A stretch of DNA of 64,000 nt, taken from NCBI GenBank assembly GCA_024708885.1, contig JANJXT010000011.1, forward strand, positions 1-64,000, read 5' to 3'. This document shows positions 28,272-38,913 of this stretch, in pieces; positions within the stretch are counted from its first letter, which is position 1, and each line of letters begins with the position of its first letter. The position numbers and the translations under genes are program-made. This DNA comes from Thiobacillus sp. (GTDB taxonomy: Bacteria > Pseudomonadota > Gammaproteobacteria > Burkholderiales > Thiobacillaceae). Under the pieces are notes generated by a model. It did not search any database. It was not told the DNA's origin and saw nothing but the letters and a program-made list of their open reading frames with translations.

Positions 28272-29264
28272 TCACACACGCGTGCTGCGTCGTGCCAGAT
28301 AGAACCATTCCTGCCCCGCCTGTGCCGCCGGGTTGGGGAAGACGACGTAGCCCCCGCTCTCGGCGCGCACCGGCGTGCCGTCGTGGCGGGTGCCGATGAT
28401 TTCGTTCGCCGCAACCGGATCGAAGCTCGCCCAGGGACGCACGAAGGTGTCGCCGGGATGTGCGCGATCGACAACCTGATACAGGCGCAGCGCTTCCATC
28501 TGCGCGACCGGGGCCGGCGCGGGCGCATCGCTCACGCGCAGATGCGCCAGCGCACGGAGGATGGCGCGATACGCCACCTCGGGCGCCGCCGGATCGTCGT
28601 GCTGGCCGCATTCGAGCGTGAGCGCGACACCGCCCCGGCTGCGCATGAACTCGGTGGTGCCGATGCCATAGCGCACGTCCGCCTCGCGCGCGGAGGCGCC
28701 GCGCCGCGCGACTCCCGCGGCATAGGTATCGAGCCAGCCGTCGACGCAGCGGTGCACACCGAGGCGCATCGCCAGGGCCGCCTCGTCCTGCGCCCGGGCG
28801 AACGGCTCGAGCGCACCGGCATTGTCCTCTGGACCCAGCATGACGAAGGGTTCGCCCGCGGTGTGGAAGGAATGCAGGTCGAGCAGCGCGTCGTGCGCGG
28901 CAAGCAGCGGACACAGCCAGTTGGCGACGCGGTCCTCGAACTCGACGGGCGTTGCGGTCGGCGCAAGATTGCGATTGAGGTTGCGGTCGCCCATGCGCTG
29001 TCGGCGCGCGTAGGCGAGCGGATTGGCCACCGGCACGAACGTCACCTGTCCGGCGCCGATGCCGAGTCGCCCGGCCTCGATTTCGCCGATCACGCGGCGG
29101 ATCGCCTGCGTGCCGCAGGTCTCGTCGCCGTGCACCGCGCCCAGCACGACGAGGCGCGCACCGGGTGCCAGACCACTGAACGACACCGACTGAAACGGCA
29201 GCAGGCGCGTCGCGGTTTCATCCAGCGGGTGCAGGGGGTCAAGGGCGCAAAAGCCAGTATTCAT
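28272..29264 (-). CDS. AstE/aspartoacylase-family zinc hydrolase 2
   Basis: 330-residue M14-like deacylase, a distant paralog of the enzyme at 25276-26292. Zinc motif VVLGAVHGDETCG (HxxE), substrate motif RNLNRNLA and second His in LLDLHSFHTAG. ALTLECGQHDDPAA holds the catalytic Glu. I chose the ATG beginning MNTGFCALD, as the 10 residues before it do not fit. With its sister gene it brackets a ligase and a macro-domain gene. Confidence 0.83.
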   Translation of the reverse strand: MNTGFCALDPLHPLDETATRLLPFQSVSFSGLAPGARLVVLGAVHGDETCGTQAIRRVIGEIEAGRLGIGAGQVTFVPVANPLAYARRQRMGDRNLNRNLAPTATPVEFEDRVANWLCPLLAAHDALLDLHSFHTAGEPFVMLGPEDNAGALEPFARAQDEAALAMRLGVHRCVDGWLDTYAAGVARRGASAREADVRYGIGTTEFMRSRGGVALTLECGQHDDPAAPEVAYRAILRALAHLRVSDAPAPAPVAQMEALRLYQVVDRAHPGDTFVRPWASFDPVAANEIIGTRHDGTPVRAESGGYVVFPNPAAQAGQEWFYLARRSTRV

Positions 29265-29357
29265 GCGATGTTGACAGGGGTATGGCGCGGTCAAGCCAGG
29301 TATTCAGGATAAGCCATTGCAACATCCGTACGCGAGCCATGGGACGCAGATCGCGCT

Positions 29358-30095
29358 TCAGAGCGACCACGCCTTGAAGAACAGCGACAGGCTCGACACC
29401 AGCAACAGCACGCCGATCAGCCGCGTCATCTGCGCGGGCGCGAGACCGACGTGGGCGCGTCCACCGGCATACAAGGCCCCCAGCACCAGCGGCAGCGCGG
29501 CCGCGTAGGCCATCCATACGCGGGGGGACAGCAGCAAACCCGCCGCGGTGAAGCTGACGATGCGCGCCAGGCCTTCGGTGAAGAATAACGCAGACAGTGT
29601 CGCGCGCAGCACACCCTTGTCGCGGATGCGGTGGGTGAGATAGATGACGTAGGGCGGGCCGCCCGTGCCGAACAGCGCGCCGACCGTGCCGCCGGTGAGC
29701 GAGGCGGGGATCGCCCACAGCCTTGACGCCGGTTTGTCGCCATGCACGTCGAACACGCTGCGCAGCGCAAAAACCAGCACAAACGCCGCCAGTGCGAAGA
29801 GCATCGGCGCCTGCGGCAAGTTGACCAGCAGACCGGTGCCGAGCAGCACCCCGAGCGTGCCCAGCGGAATCAGGATACCGATCTCGCGCCACTTCACGAG
29901 GCCGAAATTGAAGCCGCCGATCAGGATGGACGCCGTGAAATCGAGCAGCAGCACCCACGGCACGACGAACTGCAGCGGCATGAAAAGCGCCAGCAGGGGC
30001 ACCGCGATCAGCCCCGAACCGAAGCCCGTGATGCCGCGAATGACATACGCGCCGAGCAGGATCGCTGCCGCGGCGGCGATCTCACCCGGGCTCAC
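29358..30095 (-). CDS. TauE/SafE-family anion permease
   Basis: 245-residue membrane protein with about eight hydrophobic segments, in the TauE/SafE (DUF81) family of sulfite/organosulfonate exporters. The duplicated family motif is visible in IRGITGFGSGLIAVPLLALF and GTVGALFGTGGPPYVIYL. The substrate is not known. The start is a GTG overlapping the folB stop as GTGA; the reading frame is open upstream but that would run through folB. Confidence 0.82.
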   Translation of the reverse strand: MSPGEIAAAAAILLGAYVIRGITGFGSGLIAVPLLALFMPLQFVVPWVLLLDFTASILIGGFNFGLVKWREIGILIPLGTLGVLLGTGLLVNLPQAPMLFALAAFVLVFALRSVFDVHGDKPASRLWAIPASLTGGTVGALFGTGGPPYVIYLTHRIRDKGVLRATLSALFFTEGLARIVSFTAAGLLLSPRVWMAYAAALPLVLGALYAGGRAHVGLAPAQMTRLIGVLLLVSSLSLFFKAWSL

Positions 30096-30454
30096 GGCCG
30101 CGCGCCGCGCTCGATGGTGACGCCCAGTTCGCGCACGCCGGGCACGATGGCGAACTTGGTGACCGACACGCGCACCCAGGGCGCGCCGAACTCCTCGCGC
30201 ACGATCGCCGCGACGCGCTCGGCAACCGCCTCGACCAGCGCCAGCGGACGCGGCGCCTGGCACAAGGCCTCAGCGATGCGCCCCGCCACCGCACCGTAGT
30301 CGATGGTGTCGGCGACGTCGTCGCTGCTTCCGGCACGGCTGTGCGGCAGGCCGATCTCGAGATCGATGCGGACCGGCTGCGGCACTTTGCGTTCCCACTC
30401 GTATACGCCGATAATCAGTTCGAGGCGGAAATCCCGCAAATACAAAATATCCAT
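30092..30454 (-). CDS. folB: dihydroneopterin aldolase
   Basis: 120-residue enzyme of folate synthesis that cleaves dihydroneopterin to 6-hydroxymethyl-dihydropterin. The signature LELIIGVYEWERKVPQPV contains the substrate-binding Glu. DTIDYGAVAGRIAEAL and the C-terminal FAIVPGVRELGVTIERG (with Lys before) complete the tunnel fold. It is divergent from plsY with a 61-bp gap. Confidence 0.93.
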   Translation of the reverse strand: MDILYLRDFRLELIIGVYEWERKVPQPVRIDLEIGLPHSRAGSSDDVADTIDYGAVAGRIAEALCQAPRPLALVEAVAERVAAIVREEFGAPWVRVSVTKFAIVPGVRELGVTIERGARP

Positions 30455-30515
30455 CGAAGCATCCGCGGCGCCGCCCGCCCGGAGTCCCGGCCAAAACCCG
30501 CCATTCTACTGACTT

Positions 30516-31124
30516 ATGAGCGCCCTGTTGCTGATCGTTGCCGCCTACCTTCTCGGCTCGCTGTCGTTCGCCGTCATCGTCAGCCGCGCCATGGGGCTGC
30601 CCGACCCGCGCAGCTTCGGCTCGGGCAACCCCGGCGCGACCAACGTGCTGCGTACCGGACGCAAGGCCGCGGCCGCGCTGACGCTCCTCGGGGATGCGCT
30701 GAAAGGCTGGCTGGCCGTGGTGCTGGCGCGCCTGCTCGCGCCGCGCCTCGGCCTTGGCCTTGGCGAGGACGTGGTGCTGCTGTGTGCGCTCGCGGTGTTT
30801 CTCGGCCACCTGTTCCCGGTGTTTTTCCGCTTCCAGGGCGGCAAGGGTGTGGCCACGGCGCTCGGCGTGCTGGTCGGCCTTGATCCCTGGCTGGGCCTTG
30901 CGTGTCTGGCCACCTGGCTGGCGGTCGCACGGGTGTTTCGCATCTCCTCGCTCGCCGCGCTCGCCGCCGCCGCCCTGGCGCCGGTCTACGCCGGGCTGCT
31001 GACCGGCTGGAACCGGACGACCCTCGCGGTGCTGGTGATTGCGCTGCTGCTGGTCTATCGTCACAAGGGCAACCTCGTCAAGCTGGTTGCCGGTCAGGAA
31101 ACGCGCATCGGCGCGCGCAAGTAG
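30516..31124 (+). CDS. plsY: glycerol-3-phosphate acyltransferase PlsY
   Basis: 202-residue inner-membrane enzyme that transfers acyl groups from acyl-phosphate to glycerol-3-phosphate, the first step of phospholipid synthesis. Five hydrophobic segments are seen, and all three conserved loops are present: [37 protein letters not shown] and the C-terminal [10 protein letters not shown]. Confidence 0.95.
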   Translation: MSALLLIVAAYLLGSLSFAVIVSRAMGLPDPRSFGSGNPGATNVLRTGRKAAAALTLLGDALKGWLAVVLARLLAPRLGLGLGEDVVLLCALAVFLGHLFPVFFRFQGGKGVATALGVLVGLDPWLGLACLATWLAVARVFRISSLAALAAAALAPVYAGLLTGWNRTTLAVLVIALLLVYRHKGNLVKLVAGQETRIGARK

Positions 31125-31139
31125 GATTGCCCGACACCC

Positions 31140-31940
31140 ATGGTGCTATTCGACAAGACCATCGACCACGCCAAGGAAAGCCTCGCCGAAGTCTCGCGCG
31201 AGGCGATCGACCATGCCGGCAAGCGCCTGTCGGACGTGATGCGCGATGGTGTGACGCAGGCCGGCAGCGAGCTCAAGGACGTCATCTGGCAGGCGAGCCA
31301 GGAAATCGACGCCAAGCTCGACAAGATTTCCGACGAACTGCACGCGCAGCGCCAGTTCACCAAGGACGACGTGCGCGAACTGGTCGATTACGCGGGCGAA
31401 CGGCTCGGTGCGCTGATGGACGAGCGCATCGTCCGCGCCAAGAGCGAAATCTCCCTCCTGGTGCAGGAAAAGGTCGAATATTTCAAGGGCGAAATCGATC
31501 ACTTCTTCATCGAGCGCCAGCGCGATCTCGCACGCGAGCGGCGGCGGCTGTTCTTCAACGTCGCCATCGCCGTGCTGGCCTCGCTGTCGCTCGGCTTCGT
31601 GTCCTGGCTGTATCACCAGTACGTCGGTGGCGGGCTCGACGTGTTTTCGGCGTTCCGCATCATCTTCGCCTCCCTCGCGGGTGGCTACGCCGCCTATCTC
31701 GCGGTGAGGCTCCTGCGTCACTGGCTGGCGATGTCCGAGCACAAGAAGGACACCCTGTTCCTGGTCAGCCGCTACTGGGGCGTACTCCGCCCGGAAAGCG
31801 TTTTCGGCACTGTGGTGCTGGTGTGCCTGATGGCCGCGCTGGTCGGCTTCCTGCTGTTTCCCGAGCAGATCGCCCAGCTCACCGGCAGCGAGCAGTGGCT
31901 GCGGACGCTACGCGAGGCGTTTCCGATGCTGCCGCATTGA
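31140..31940 (+). CDS. coiled-coil membrane protein, unknown function
   Basis: 266 residues. The N-terminal part (about 1-130) is charged, probably helical or coiled-coil, with a repeat of acidic/basic heptads. The C-terminal part has about four hydrophobic segments (around residues 142-160, 168-192, 222-242 and a short last one). No family is recognised. It is 15 bp after plsY and probably in the same transcript, with convergent tsaD downstream. Confidence 0.65.
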   Translation: MVLFDKTIDHAKESLAEVSREAIDHAGKRLSDVMRDGVTQAGSELKDVIWQASQEIDAKLDKISDELHAQRQFTKDDVRELVDYAGERLGALMDERIVRAKSEISLLVQEKVEYFKGEIDHFFIERQRDLARERRRLFFNVAIAVLASLSLGFVSWLYHQYVGGGLDVFSAFRIIFASLAGGYAAYLAVRLLRHWLAMSEHKKDTLFLVSRYWGVLRPESVFGTVVLVCLMAALVGFLLFPEQIAQLTGSEQWLRTLREAFPMLPH

Positions 31941-31951
31941 CGCCGTCCGCC

Positions 31952-32968
31952 TCAGCGCTCGAGTGCATCCAGCGCCGCCAGTTCCCAGCGCGGGCGCACC
32001 GGAAACCCCATGTCGTCGACCGCAACACCCGCCGCCAAGCGCTGCGCGCCGGCGAAGGCGATCATCGCGCCGTTGTCGGTGCAGAATTCCAGGCGCGGAT
32101 AAAACACCTCGATGCCGCGCCGCGCGGCTTCGCGCGTGAGCTGCTCGCGCAGGCGTGCGTTGGCGCCCACTCCGCCCGCCACCACCAGCCGGCGCGCTCC
32201 GGCGTGCGTGCATGCGGCAAGGCTTTTGCCCACCAGCACGTCGACCGCCGCCGCCTGGAAGGCGGCGGCGATGTCCGCGGCCGACGCCGCGCCGGCCTTC
32301 CTGACCAGCGTCAGCACCGCCGTCTTGAGCCCGGAAAAGCTGAAATCGAAGTCGCCCGAATTGAGCATCGGCCGCGGCAGGCTGAAGCGGGCGGGGTCGC
32401 CGTTCGCCGCCAGCTTCGCCAGCGCCGGCCCGCCCGGATAGCCCAGCCCCAGCAGTTGCGCAGTCTTGTCGAACGCCTCCCCCGCCGCGTCGTCGAGCGT
32501 CTCGCCGAGCAGCGTGTAGCGTCCCACGCCCGCGACCTGCATCAACTGCGTATGCCCGCCCGACACCAGCAGCGCGACGAAGGGGAATTCGGGCGGCGCG
32601 TCGGAAATCAGCGGCGACAGCAGGTGCCCTTCAAGATGGTGCACCCCGACCGCGGGGATGCCCAGCGCATAGGCCAGCGCCCGTGCCATGCCGGCGCCCA
32701 CCAGCAGCGCGCCGGCCAGCCCCGGCCCCTGCGTGTAGGCAATGCCGTCAAGCTCTGACAGTGTGCAGCCACTCTCGTCCATCACCGCGCGTGTCAATGG
32801 GAGCACACGGCGGATGTGGTCACGCGAGGCGAGCTCGGGCACCACGCCGCCGTATGCGCTGTGCATCGCCACCTGAGAATGCAGCGCGTGCGCGACGAGG
32901 CCGCGCCCGGTGTCGTAGAGGGCGACCCCGGTTTCATCGCAGGAGGATTCGACGCCAAGCACCAGCAT
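31952..32968 (-). CDS. tsaD: tRNA N6-adenosine threonylcarbamoyltransferase TsaD
   Basis: 338-residue ASKHA-fold enzyme that, with TsaB and TsaE, adds threonylcarbamoyl to A37 of ANN-decoding tRNAs. The metal-binding HxEGH is in [14 protein letters not shown]. Nucleotide motifs are [27 protein letters not shown], and [16 protein letters not shown] chose the start at MLVLGVESS; the nine extra residues upstream do not fit. It is divergent from rpsU. Confidence 0.96.
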   Translation of the reverse strand: MLVLGVESSCDETGVALYDTGRGLVAHALHSQVAMHSAYGGVVPELASRDHIRRVLPLTRAVMDESGCTLSELDGIAYTQGPGLAGALLVGAGMARALAYALGIPAVGVHHLEGHLLSPLISDAPPEFPFVALLVSGGHTQLMQVAGVGRYTLLGETLDDAAGEAFDKTAQLLGLGYPGGPALAKLAANGDPARFSLPRPMLNSGDFDFSFSGLKTAVLTLVRKAGAASAADIAAAFQAAAVDVLVGKSLAACTHAGARRLVVAGGVGANARLREQLTREAARRGIEVFYPRLEFCTDNGAMIAFAGAQRLAAGVAVDDMGFPVRPRWELAALDALER

Positions 32969-33051
32969 GATCGTGCCCCGCGCGGGGGCTGGCAAAAAGA
33001 ACGGGGGCTTGCTATTATTCTCGTTTTTCCCGTTCCCAGGAAGCCTCTTTC

Positions 33052-33264
33052 ATGCCTCACGTCAAAGTCAAGGAAAACGAGCCGTTCGACGTCGCCCTGC
33101 GCCGCTTCAAGCGCTCCATCGAAAAAGTCGGCCTGCTGACCGAACTGCGCGCCCGCGAGTTCTACGAGAAGCCCACCGCCGAGCGCAAGCGCAAGCTCGC
33201 CGCTGCTGTCAAGCGTCAGAGCAAGCGCCTGCGCAGCCAGCAACTCCCGCCCAAGATGTACTGA
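33052..33264 (+). CDS. rpsU: 30S ribosomal protein S21
   Basis: 70-residue bS21 with the signature [22 protein letters not shown] and the basic C-terminal half. It starts the macromolecular-synthesis operon rpsU-(yqeY)-dnaG-rpoD, whose order is widely conserved. A possible promoter is TATTAT at 33013-33018. Confidence 0.97.
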   Translation: MPHVKVKENEPFDVALRRFKRSIEKVGLLTELRAREFYEKPTAERKRKLAAAVKRQSKRLRSQQLPPKMY

Positions 33265-33289
33265 TTCCGCGTCCGCGGAATCGCTTGCC

Positions 33290-33736
33290 ATGTCGCTCAA
33301 GGCCCGCATCGGCGAGGACATGAAAACGGCGATGCGCGCCAGGGAAACGGCGCGCCTCGGCACGATCCGCCTGCTGCTCGCCGCAATCAAGCAGAAGGAG
33401 GTCGACGAACGCACCGATCTCGACGATGCTGCGGTGGGCGGCGTGGTCGAGAAGCTCATCAAGCAGCGCAAGGATTCGATCACCCAGTTCCGTGCCGCCG
33501 GGCGGGACGATCTCGTCTCCGTCGAAGAAGCCGAACTGGCCGTGCTGCAGGACTACCTGCCCGAACAACTCTCCCCCGCCGAAGTCGAGGCGGCGGTCGC
33601 CGCAGCGATTGCCGAAGCCGGCGCCGTCAGCGCGAAGGACATGGGCAAGGTCATGGGCCTCGTAAAGCCTCGCCTCGCCGGCCGCGCCGACATGGGGCAG
33701 GTGTCCGCCCTCATCAAGACCCGCCTCGCCGGCTGA
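33290..33736 (+). CDS. GatB/YqeY-domain protein
   Basis: 148-residue YqeY-like protein. The start SLKARIGEDMKTAMRARETARLGTIRLLLAAIK is typical of the family, and the C-terminal half resembles the tRNA-binding tail of GatB (KVMGLVKPRLAGRADMGQVSALIKTRL). The exact role is unknown. It lies between rpsU and dnaG, as in many proteobacteria, and is likely cotranscribed. Confidence 0.9.
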   Translation: MSLKARIGEDMKTAMRARETARLGTIRLLLAAIKQKEVDERTDLDDAAVGGVVEKLIKQRKDSITQFRAAGRDDLVSVEEAELAVLQDYLPEQLSPAEVEAAVAAAIAEAGAVSAKDMGKVMGLVKPRLAGRADMGQVSALIKTRLAG

Positions 33737-33769
33737 CCGGACCCGGAATTCCGGGTCTATGATGCAGCC

Positions 33770-35467
33770 ATGATTCCGCGCGATTTCATCGACACCGTGC
33801 TTGCCCGCGTCGATATCGTCGACGTCATCGACCGCCGGGTGCCTCTGAAGAAGGCTGGACAGAACTACCAGGCCTGCTGCCCCTTCCACAACGAGAAAAC
33901 CCCCTCCTTCACCGTCAGTCCGACCAAGCAGTTCTACCACTGCTTCGGTTGCGGCGCGCACGGCACCGCGCTCGGTTTCCTCATGGAATACGAGCACATG
34001 GACTTCCCCGATGCGGTCGCCGCGCTGGCACAGGACGTCGGCCTGCCCGTGCCCGAGTCGGCCCAGGAACCCGAACGGCCCAAGCCGCCGCCTGCGCTGA
34101 GCAACGCGCTGGATGAGGCGGCGCAGTTCTACCGGCAGCAATTGAAGCAGTCGCCACGCGCCATCGACTACCTGAAAAAACGTGGCCTCACCGGCCAGAT
34201 CGCCGCACGCTACGGCATCGGCTACGCGCCGGACGGCTCGCCGTTGAAACAGGTGTTCAAGGATTACCTGGCCGACGCGCTGGTCGCCTGCGGCCTGGTC
34301 GTCGAAAACCAGGGCCGGCGCTACGACCGCTTCCGCGACCGCATCATGTTCCCCATCAGGAACGTCAAGGGACAGATCGTCGGCTTCGGCGGCCGCGTGC
34401 TCGGCGAGGGCGAGCCGAAGTATCTCAACTCTCCGGAAACTCCGCTGTTCCACAAAGGCGCGGAAATCTACGGCCTGGTCGAGGCGCGCGCCGCGATCAA
34501 GGCGGCGGGGCGCATCGTCGTCGTCGAGGGCTACATGGACGTGGTGGCGCTCGCCCAGCACGGTGTCGAATTCGCCGTCGCCACGCTGGGCACCGCGACC
34601 ACGCCGGTCAACGCACGCACCCTGCTGCGCTACAGCGATCGCGTGATCTATGCCTTCGACGGCGACAACGCCGGGCGCAAGGCGGCCTGGCGCGCGCTGG
34701 AGAACACCCTGGAAGCACTGCAGGACGGCAAGGAAGTGAGCTTCCTGTTCCTGCCGCAGGGCGAGGATCCCGACAGCTACATCCGCCGCCACGGCCGCGA
34801 GGCCTTCCTGCACCTGCTCGACACCGACACCCTGCCGCTGTCGGCCTTTCTCGTGCGCGAGCTGGCACGCGAGCGCCGCCTCGACACCGAGGAAGGCCAG
34901 GCGGCGCTGCTCAAGGCGGCACGGCCCCTGCTGGCCAAAATCGCCGCGCCGCTGTTTGCCGGGCTCATCCAGCGCAACCTTGCCGAACTGGCCCACGTGA
35001 CGCCCGACGAACTGCGCCGCATGGGCGTGCAATCCGCCGCGCCGCGACGCACCCCCGCGCGGCCGCCGCGCCGGCCGGCTCCGTCGCGCTTGCGCAGCCT
35101 GGCACGCATCCTGCTGATGAATTCACGGCGCGCACGCGACATCGACGTGCGCTGGCTCGACGCCGACGATCCGCTCGCCCGGCCGATGGGCGAGTTGATG
35201 GAATGGCTGCAGGGCGTCGGGCCGCTCGGGCTGCCGGCGCTCGCCGAGGCCGCGCGCGGCAGCACCCTGGAAACGCTGGTCCACGAACTGATGACCGATC
35301 TGCTCGACAAGGACGACGGCTGGGACTGGAACGCGGAGTTCGATGGCGCCGTCAAACAGCTGCGCGACGATTGGCGGCGCCGACGCCTGCAGGAACTGGC
35401 GGCGCGCCCACTCGCCAGCCTCGGTCCCGACGAGCGCCAGGAGTTGAGCGAACTGACTCGCGCCTGA
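33770..35467 (+). CDS. dnaG: DNA primase
   Basis: 565-residue primase that makes RNA primers for replication. The zinc domain (about 1-100) has [13 protein letters not shown] and FHCFGCG-type [10 protein letters not shown]. The RNA polymerase core has the TOPRIM signature [17 protein letters not shown] (metal-binding Glu) and [12 protein letters not shown] (DxD). The C-terminal part (about 430-565) corresponds to the helicase-binding domain. Slightly shorter than E. coli DnaG (581). Confidence 0.96.
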   Translation: MIPRDFIDTVLARVDIVDVIDRRVPLKKAGQNYQACCPFHNEKTPSFTVSPTKQFYHCFGCGAHGTALGFLMEYEHMDFPDAVAALAQDVGLPVPESAQEPERPKPPPALSNALDEAAQFYRQQLKQSPRAIDYLKKRGLTGQIAARYGIGYAPDGSPLKQVFKDYLADALVACGLVVENQGRRYDRFRDRIMFPIRNVKGQIVGFGGRVLGEGEPKYLNSPETPLFHKGAEIYGLVEARAAIKAAGRIVVVEGYMDVVALAQHGVEFAVATLGTATTPVNARTLLRYSDRVIYAFDGDNAGRKAAWRALENTLEALQDGKEVSFLFLPQGEDPDSYIRRHGREAFLHLLDTDTLPLSAFLVRELARERRLDTEEGQAALLKAARPLLAKIAAPLFAGLIQRNLAELAHVTPDELRRMGVQSAAPRRTPARPPRRPAPSRLRSLARILLMNSRRARDIDVRWLDADDPLARPMGELMEWLQGVGPLGLPALAEAARGSTLETLVHELMTDLLDKDDGWDWNAEFDGAVKQLRDDWRRRRLQELAARPLASLGPDERQELSELTRA

Positions 35468-35504
35468 CTTGTCGGACAGACCGAGACACAAGCGCGCGAT
35501 ACGG

Positions 35505-35510
35505 TATAAT
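35505..35510 (+). promoter_or_regulatory. -10 box upstream of rpoD
   Basis: A perfect TATAAT at 35505-35510 in the dnaG-rpoD gap, followed by a T-rich stretch (35511-35532). The -35 region is weak. It would give rpoD its own transcript besides operon read-through. The T-run after it could also serve as an attenuator. Confidence 0.5.
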
Positions 35511-35571
35511 TTCTCGTTTTTTTACGTTTTTTGCCGCCTCCCGGGCGGCATTCCAAGCGGAGACCAAGCCT

Positions 35572-37485
<1,914 letters not shown>

Positions 37486-37525
37486 GCCACGGCCAGCCCC
37501 GCCCCGCGCGGGGCGCATCATTTTC

Positions 37526-37566
37526 GGGCCTGTAGCTCAGCGGGTCAGAGCGGGGGACGCATCGCC
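37526..37566 (+). pseudogene. tRNA-like 5' fragment (relic)
   Basis: Begins like a tRNA-Ile: GGGCCTG, then TAGCTCAGCGGGTCAGAGC as a D-arm. It breaks down after the D-arm: no matching anticodon stem, T-arm or CCA end follows. The eleven bases before and into it (TTTTCGGGCCT) are repeated at the start of the complete tRNA at 37715. It is probably a decayed relic from an earlier insertion or duplication in this tRNA locus. The GC dyad GCCCCGCGCGGGGC (37501-37514), which may end rpoD, lies just upstream. Confidence 0.45.
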
Positions 37567-37642
37567 CACTGATCGAAGCCAGACCGGCGAGGCAGGATTG
37601 AGCGGGACGGCCGCCCTTCCGCCCCATCAAAAAAAGCCACAA

Positions 37643-37683
37643 GGGCCCATAGCTCAATTGGTTAGAGCAGCGGACTCATAATC
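37643..37683 (+). pseudogene. 5' half of split chromosomal tRNA-Ile2(CAU); attL
   Basis: GGGCCCA acceptor strand, D-arm and the 5' side of the anticodon stem (GCGGA), then the anticodon loop CTCATAA with anticodon CAT. After CTCATAATC (37675-37683) the sequence no longer matches a tRNA. Joined at that core to 47835-47870, it makes a perfect 77-nt tRNA: the acceptor GGGCCCA/TGGGCCC and anticodon stem GCGGA/TCCGT all pair. C4-G69 and C5-G68, as I recall determinants for the lysidine synthetase TilS, mark it as Ile2 rather than Met. Confidence 0.85.
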
Positions 37684-37714
37684 AGGTTGCCAGTGTAGGA
37701 AGATTCAAGTTTTC

Positions 37715-37791
37715 GGGCCTTTAGCTCAGTTGGTTAGAGCGCGCGACTCATAATCGCTCGGTCCCCGGTTCGAGCCCGGGAAGGCCCACCA
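37715..37791 (+). tRNA. element-borne tRNA-Ile2(CAU)
   Basis: Complete 77-nt cloverleaf with encoded CCA. The acceptor GGGCCTT/AAGGCCC pairs perfectly. The D-arm is GCTC/GAGC, the anticodon loop CTCATAA (anticodon CAT) and the T-arm CCCGG-TTCGAGC-CCGGG. The anticodon stem CGCGA/TCGCT has one C-U mismatch at 27-43. C4-G69 and C5-G68 favour Ile2 (lysidine-modified, reads AUA) over elongator Met, which has U-A and A-U there in E. coli. It differs at many positions from the split chromosomal copy, so it is not a duplication artefact. Confidence 0.88.
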
Positions 37792-37794
37792 ACC

Positions 37795-37816
37795 CCTTGG
37801 TTTCCAAGGCTTTTTC
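37795..37816 (+). terminator. terminator after element tRNA
   Basis: Hairpin CCTTGG-ttt-CCAAGG (37795-37809) followed by CTTTTTCT. It is part of a wider dyad GGTTTCCA / TGGAAACC (37799-37825). It would end the tRNA transcript before the convergent minus-strand genes. Confidence 0.7.
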
Positions 37817-37958
37817 TGGAAACCAGCCTTTACCCGACCGCCCCGCCATCCAGCCCCACCAAGGGGGCTAGGATTGGCGGTGGTGCAATCGGGGCCAGCT
37901 CTCCCAAAAAGCCGGTGGTGCAGATGGAGGTGCAAACACCCTCCCAGCCCAGCCGGGG

Positions 37959-38900
37959 TTACACCCCAGCCACCCCCAGCCCAGCGCGAGCCAGCCGGAC
38001 GCCTTCGCTTGCAAGGTCGCTGGCAAGGCGGAACAACTCGGCGGTGATGACCGGGCGCAGAGGGTCCAGCCCTACCGCGACGATGGCCGCCACTTGCAAC
38101 GACTGCCGCGCCCATTCGCCCTCCAGCCCGACCGGCCCATGCTCGCTGTAGGTGTCCATGTCCAAGCGCAGGAACAGGCGATACCAAGCGGCGGCGTCCT
38201 CGGTGACTTCGACCAGAACCTTTCCCCCCGCTTGGGCCAGGTCCGCCAGCTCGGCAAGACGACCCAGCAGCAAGGCGGACGGCTGCCCATGTGGTTGTCG
38301 GTTCTTCTCGCCCTTCGGCCCATGGTGCCGGATCATCAGGCACTGGCCGTAGAACGGGCTGCCCTCATACCAATGCGGCAGCAGGTATTCGAAATCATCC
38401 GGGGTCGATTCGGCCAGCAGGAACAGGGAGCCGTCTAGCAGCCGGTCGAAGGTCGCAGGCTTGACGATGCCGCGCACCCTATCCACATCCTCGGGTTCCG
38501 GCTCCATCCCGGCGAGCGCCAGATGGTTGAAGTGCTGGATGGCCAGCAGCCGCTGGGTGAAGGCCGAGGTGTCTGGGCGCAGCCTTTGCAGCCCGCCCAG
38601 CAGGGCATCGACCCCTTCGATAATCCCGCCCTTGCCGTGCGCCGGGTCGGCTACCAGCATGACGCTTTGCCCGATGGGCTGGGTCGTCGGGAAGTCCTCC
38701 GGCTCAAGGTGCGGCAGGACGCGGCGCACGGCTGATTCTGAGTAAAGGCCGATATGCGGCAACTCCCAGCCAGCGCCGACGATGGCCCCCAGCAGGGCAA
38801 TGGCCCCGCCCATTGCCATCCGGGGAGTGGCGACGGGGGCTTGTTCGTTGAGGTGCTGGGCAATCTCTCCGGCCAGCCCGGGAAGGTGAATCGCGTTCAT
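37959..38900 (-). CDS. small DUF3987-like protein (degenerate paralog of the next gene)
   Basis: 313 residues. Two stretches align with the DUF3987 half of the PrimPol protein encoded just upstream. One is VMLVADPAHGKGGIIEGVDALL (about 80-101), matching its LAKTGIGKEGGKQGINRLL loop. The other is QSLQVAAIVAVGLDPLRPVITAEL (about 263-286), matching its NALKVASVIGVGCNPYQPLVTVEH. The P-loop is altered (GKGG rather than GKT/S), so ATPase activity is doubtful. It starts 13 bp after the PrimPol stop behind a strong AAAGGAGAAG ribosome site. It may modulate the replication helicase (inference). Confidence 0.7.
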   Translation of the reverse strand: MNAIHLPGLAGEIAQHLNEQAPVATPRMAMGGAIALLGAIVGAGWELPHIGLYSESAVRRVLPHLEPEDFPTTQPIGQSVMLVADPAHGKGGIIEGVDALLGGLQRLRPDTSAFTQRLLAIQHFNHLALAGMEPEPEDVDRVRGIVKPATFDRLLDGSLFLLAESTPDDFEYLLPHWYEGSPFYGQCLMIRHHGPKGEKNRQPHGQPSALLLGRLAELADLAQAGGKVLVEVTEDAAAWYRLFLRLDMDTYSEHGPVGLEGEWARQSLQVAAIVAVGLDPLRPVITAELFRLASDLASEGVRLARAGLGVAGV

Positions 38901-38913
38901 GGTTGCTTCTCCT

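Noticed and set aside
26295-29312. A 1005-codon open frame on the plus strand
   Set aside because: Antisense to the GCS2-type ligase, macro-domain and AstE-like genes; no domain or ribosome site.
37526-37602. A third functional tRNA after rpoD
   Set aside because: Only the acceptor start and D-arm are tRNA-like; no anticodon stem, T-arm or CCA end can be formed.
37715-37791. The complete tRNA being the chromosomal tRNA restored at attL
   Set aside because: Its acceptor and anticodon stems do not pair with the 3' half at 47826-47870, whereas the 5' half at 37643-37683 pairs perfectly with it. So the complete tRNA lies inside the element.
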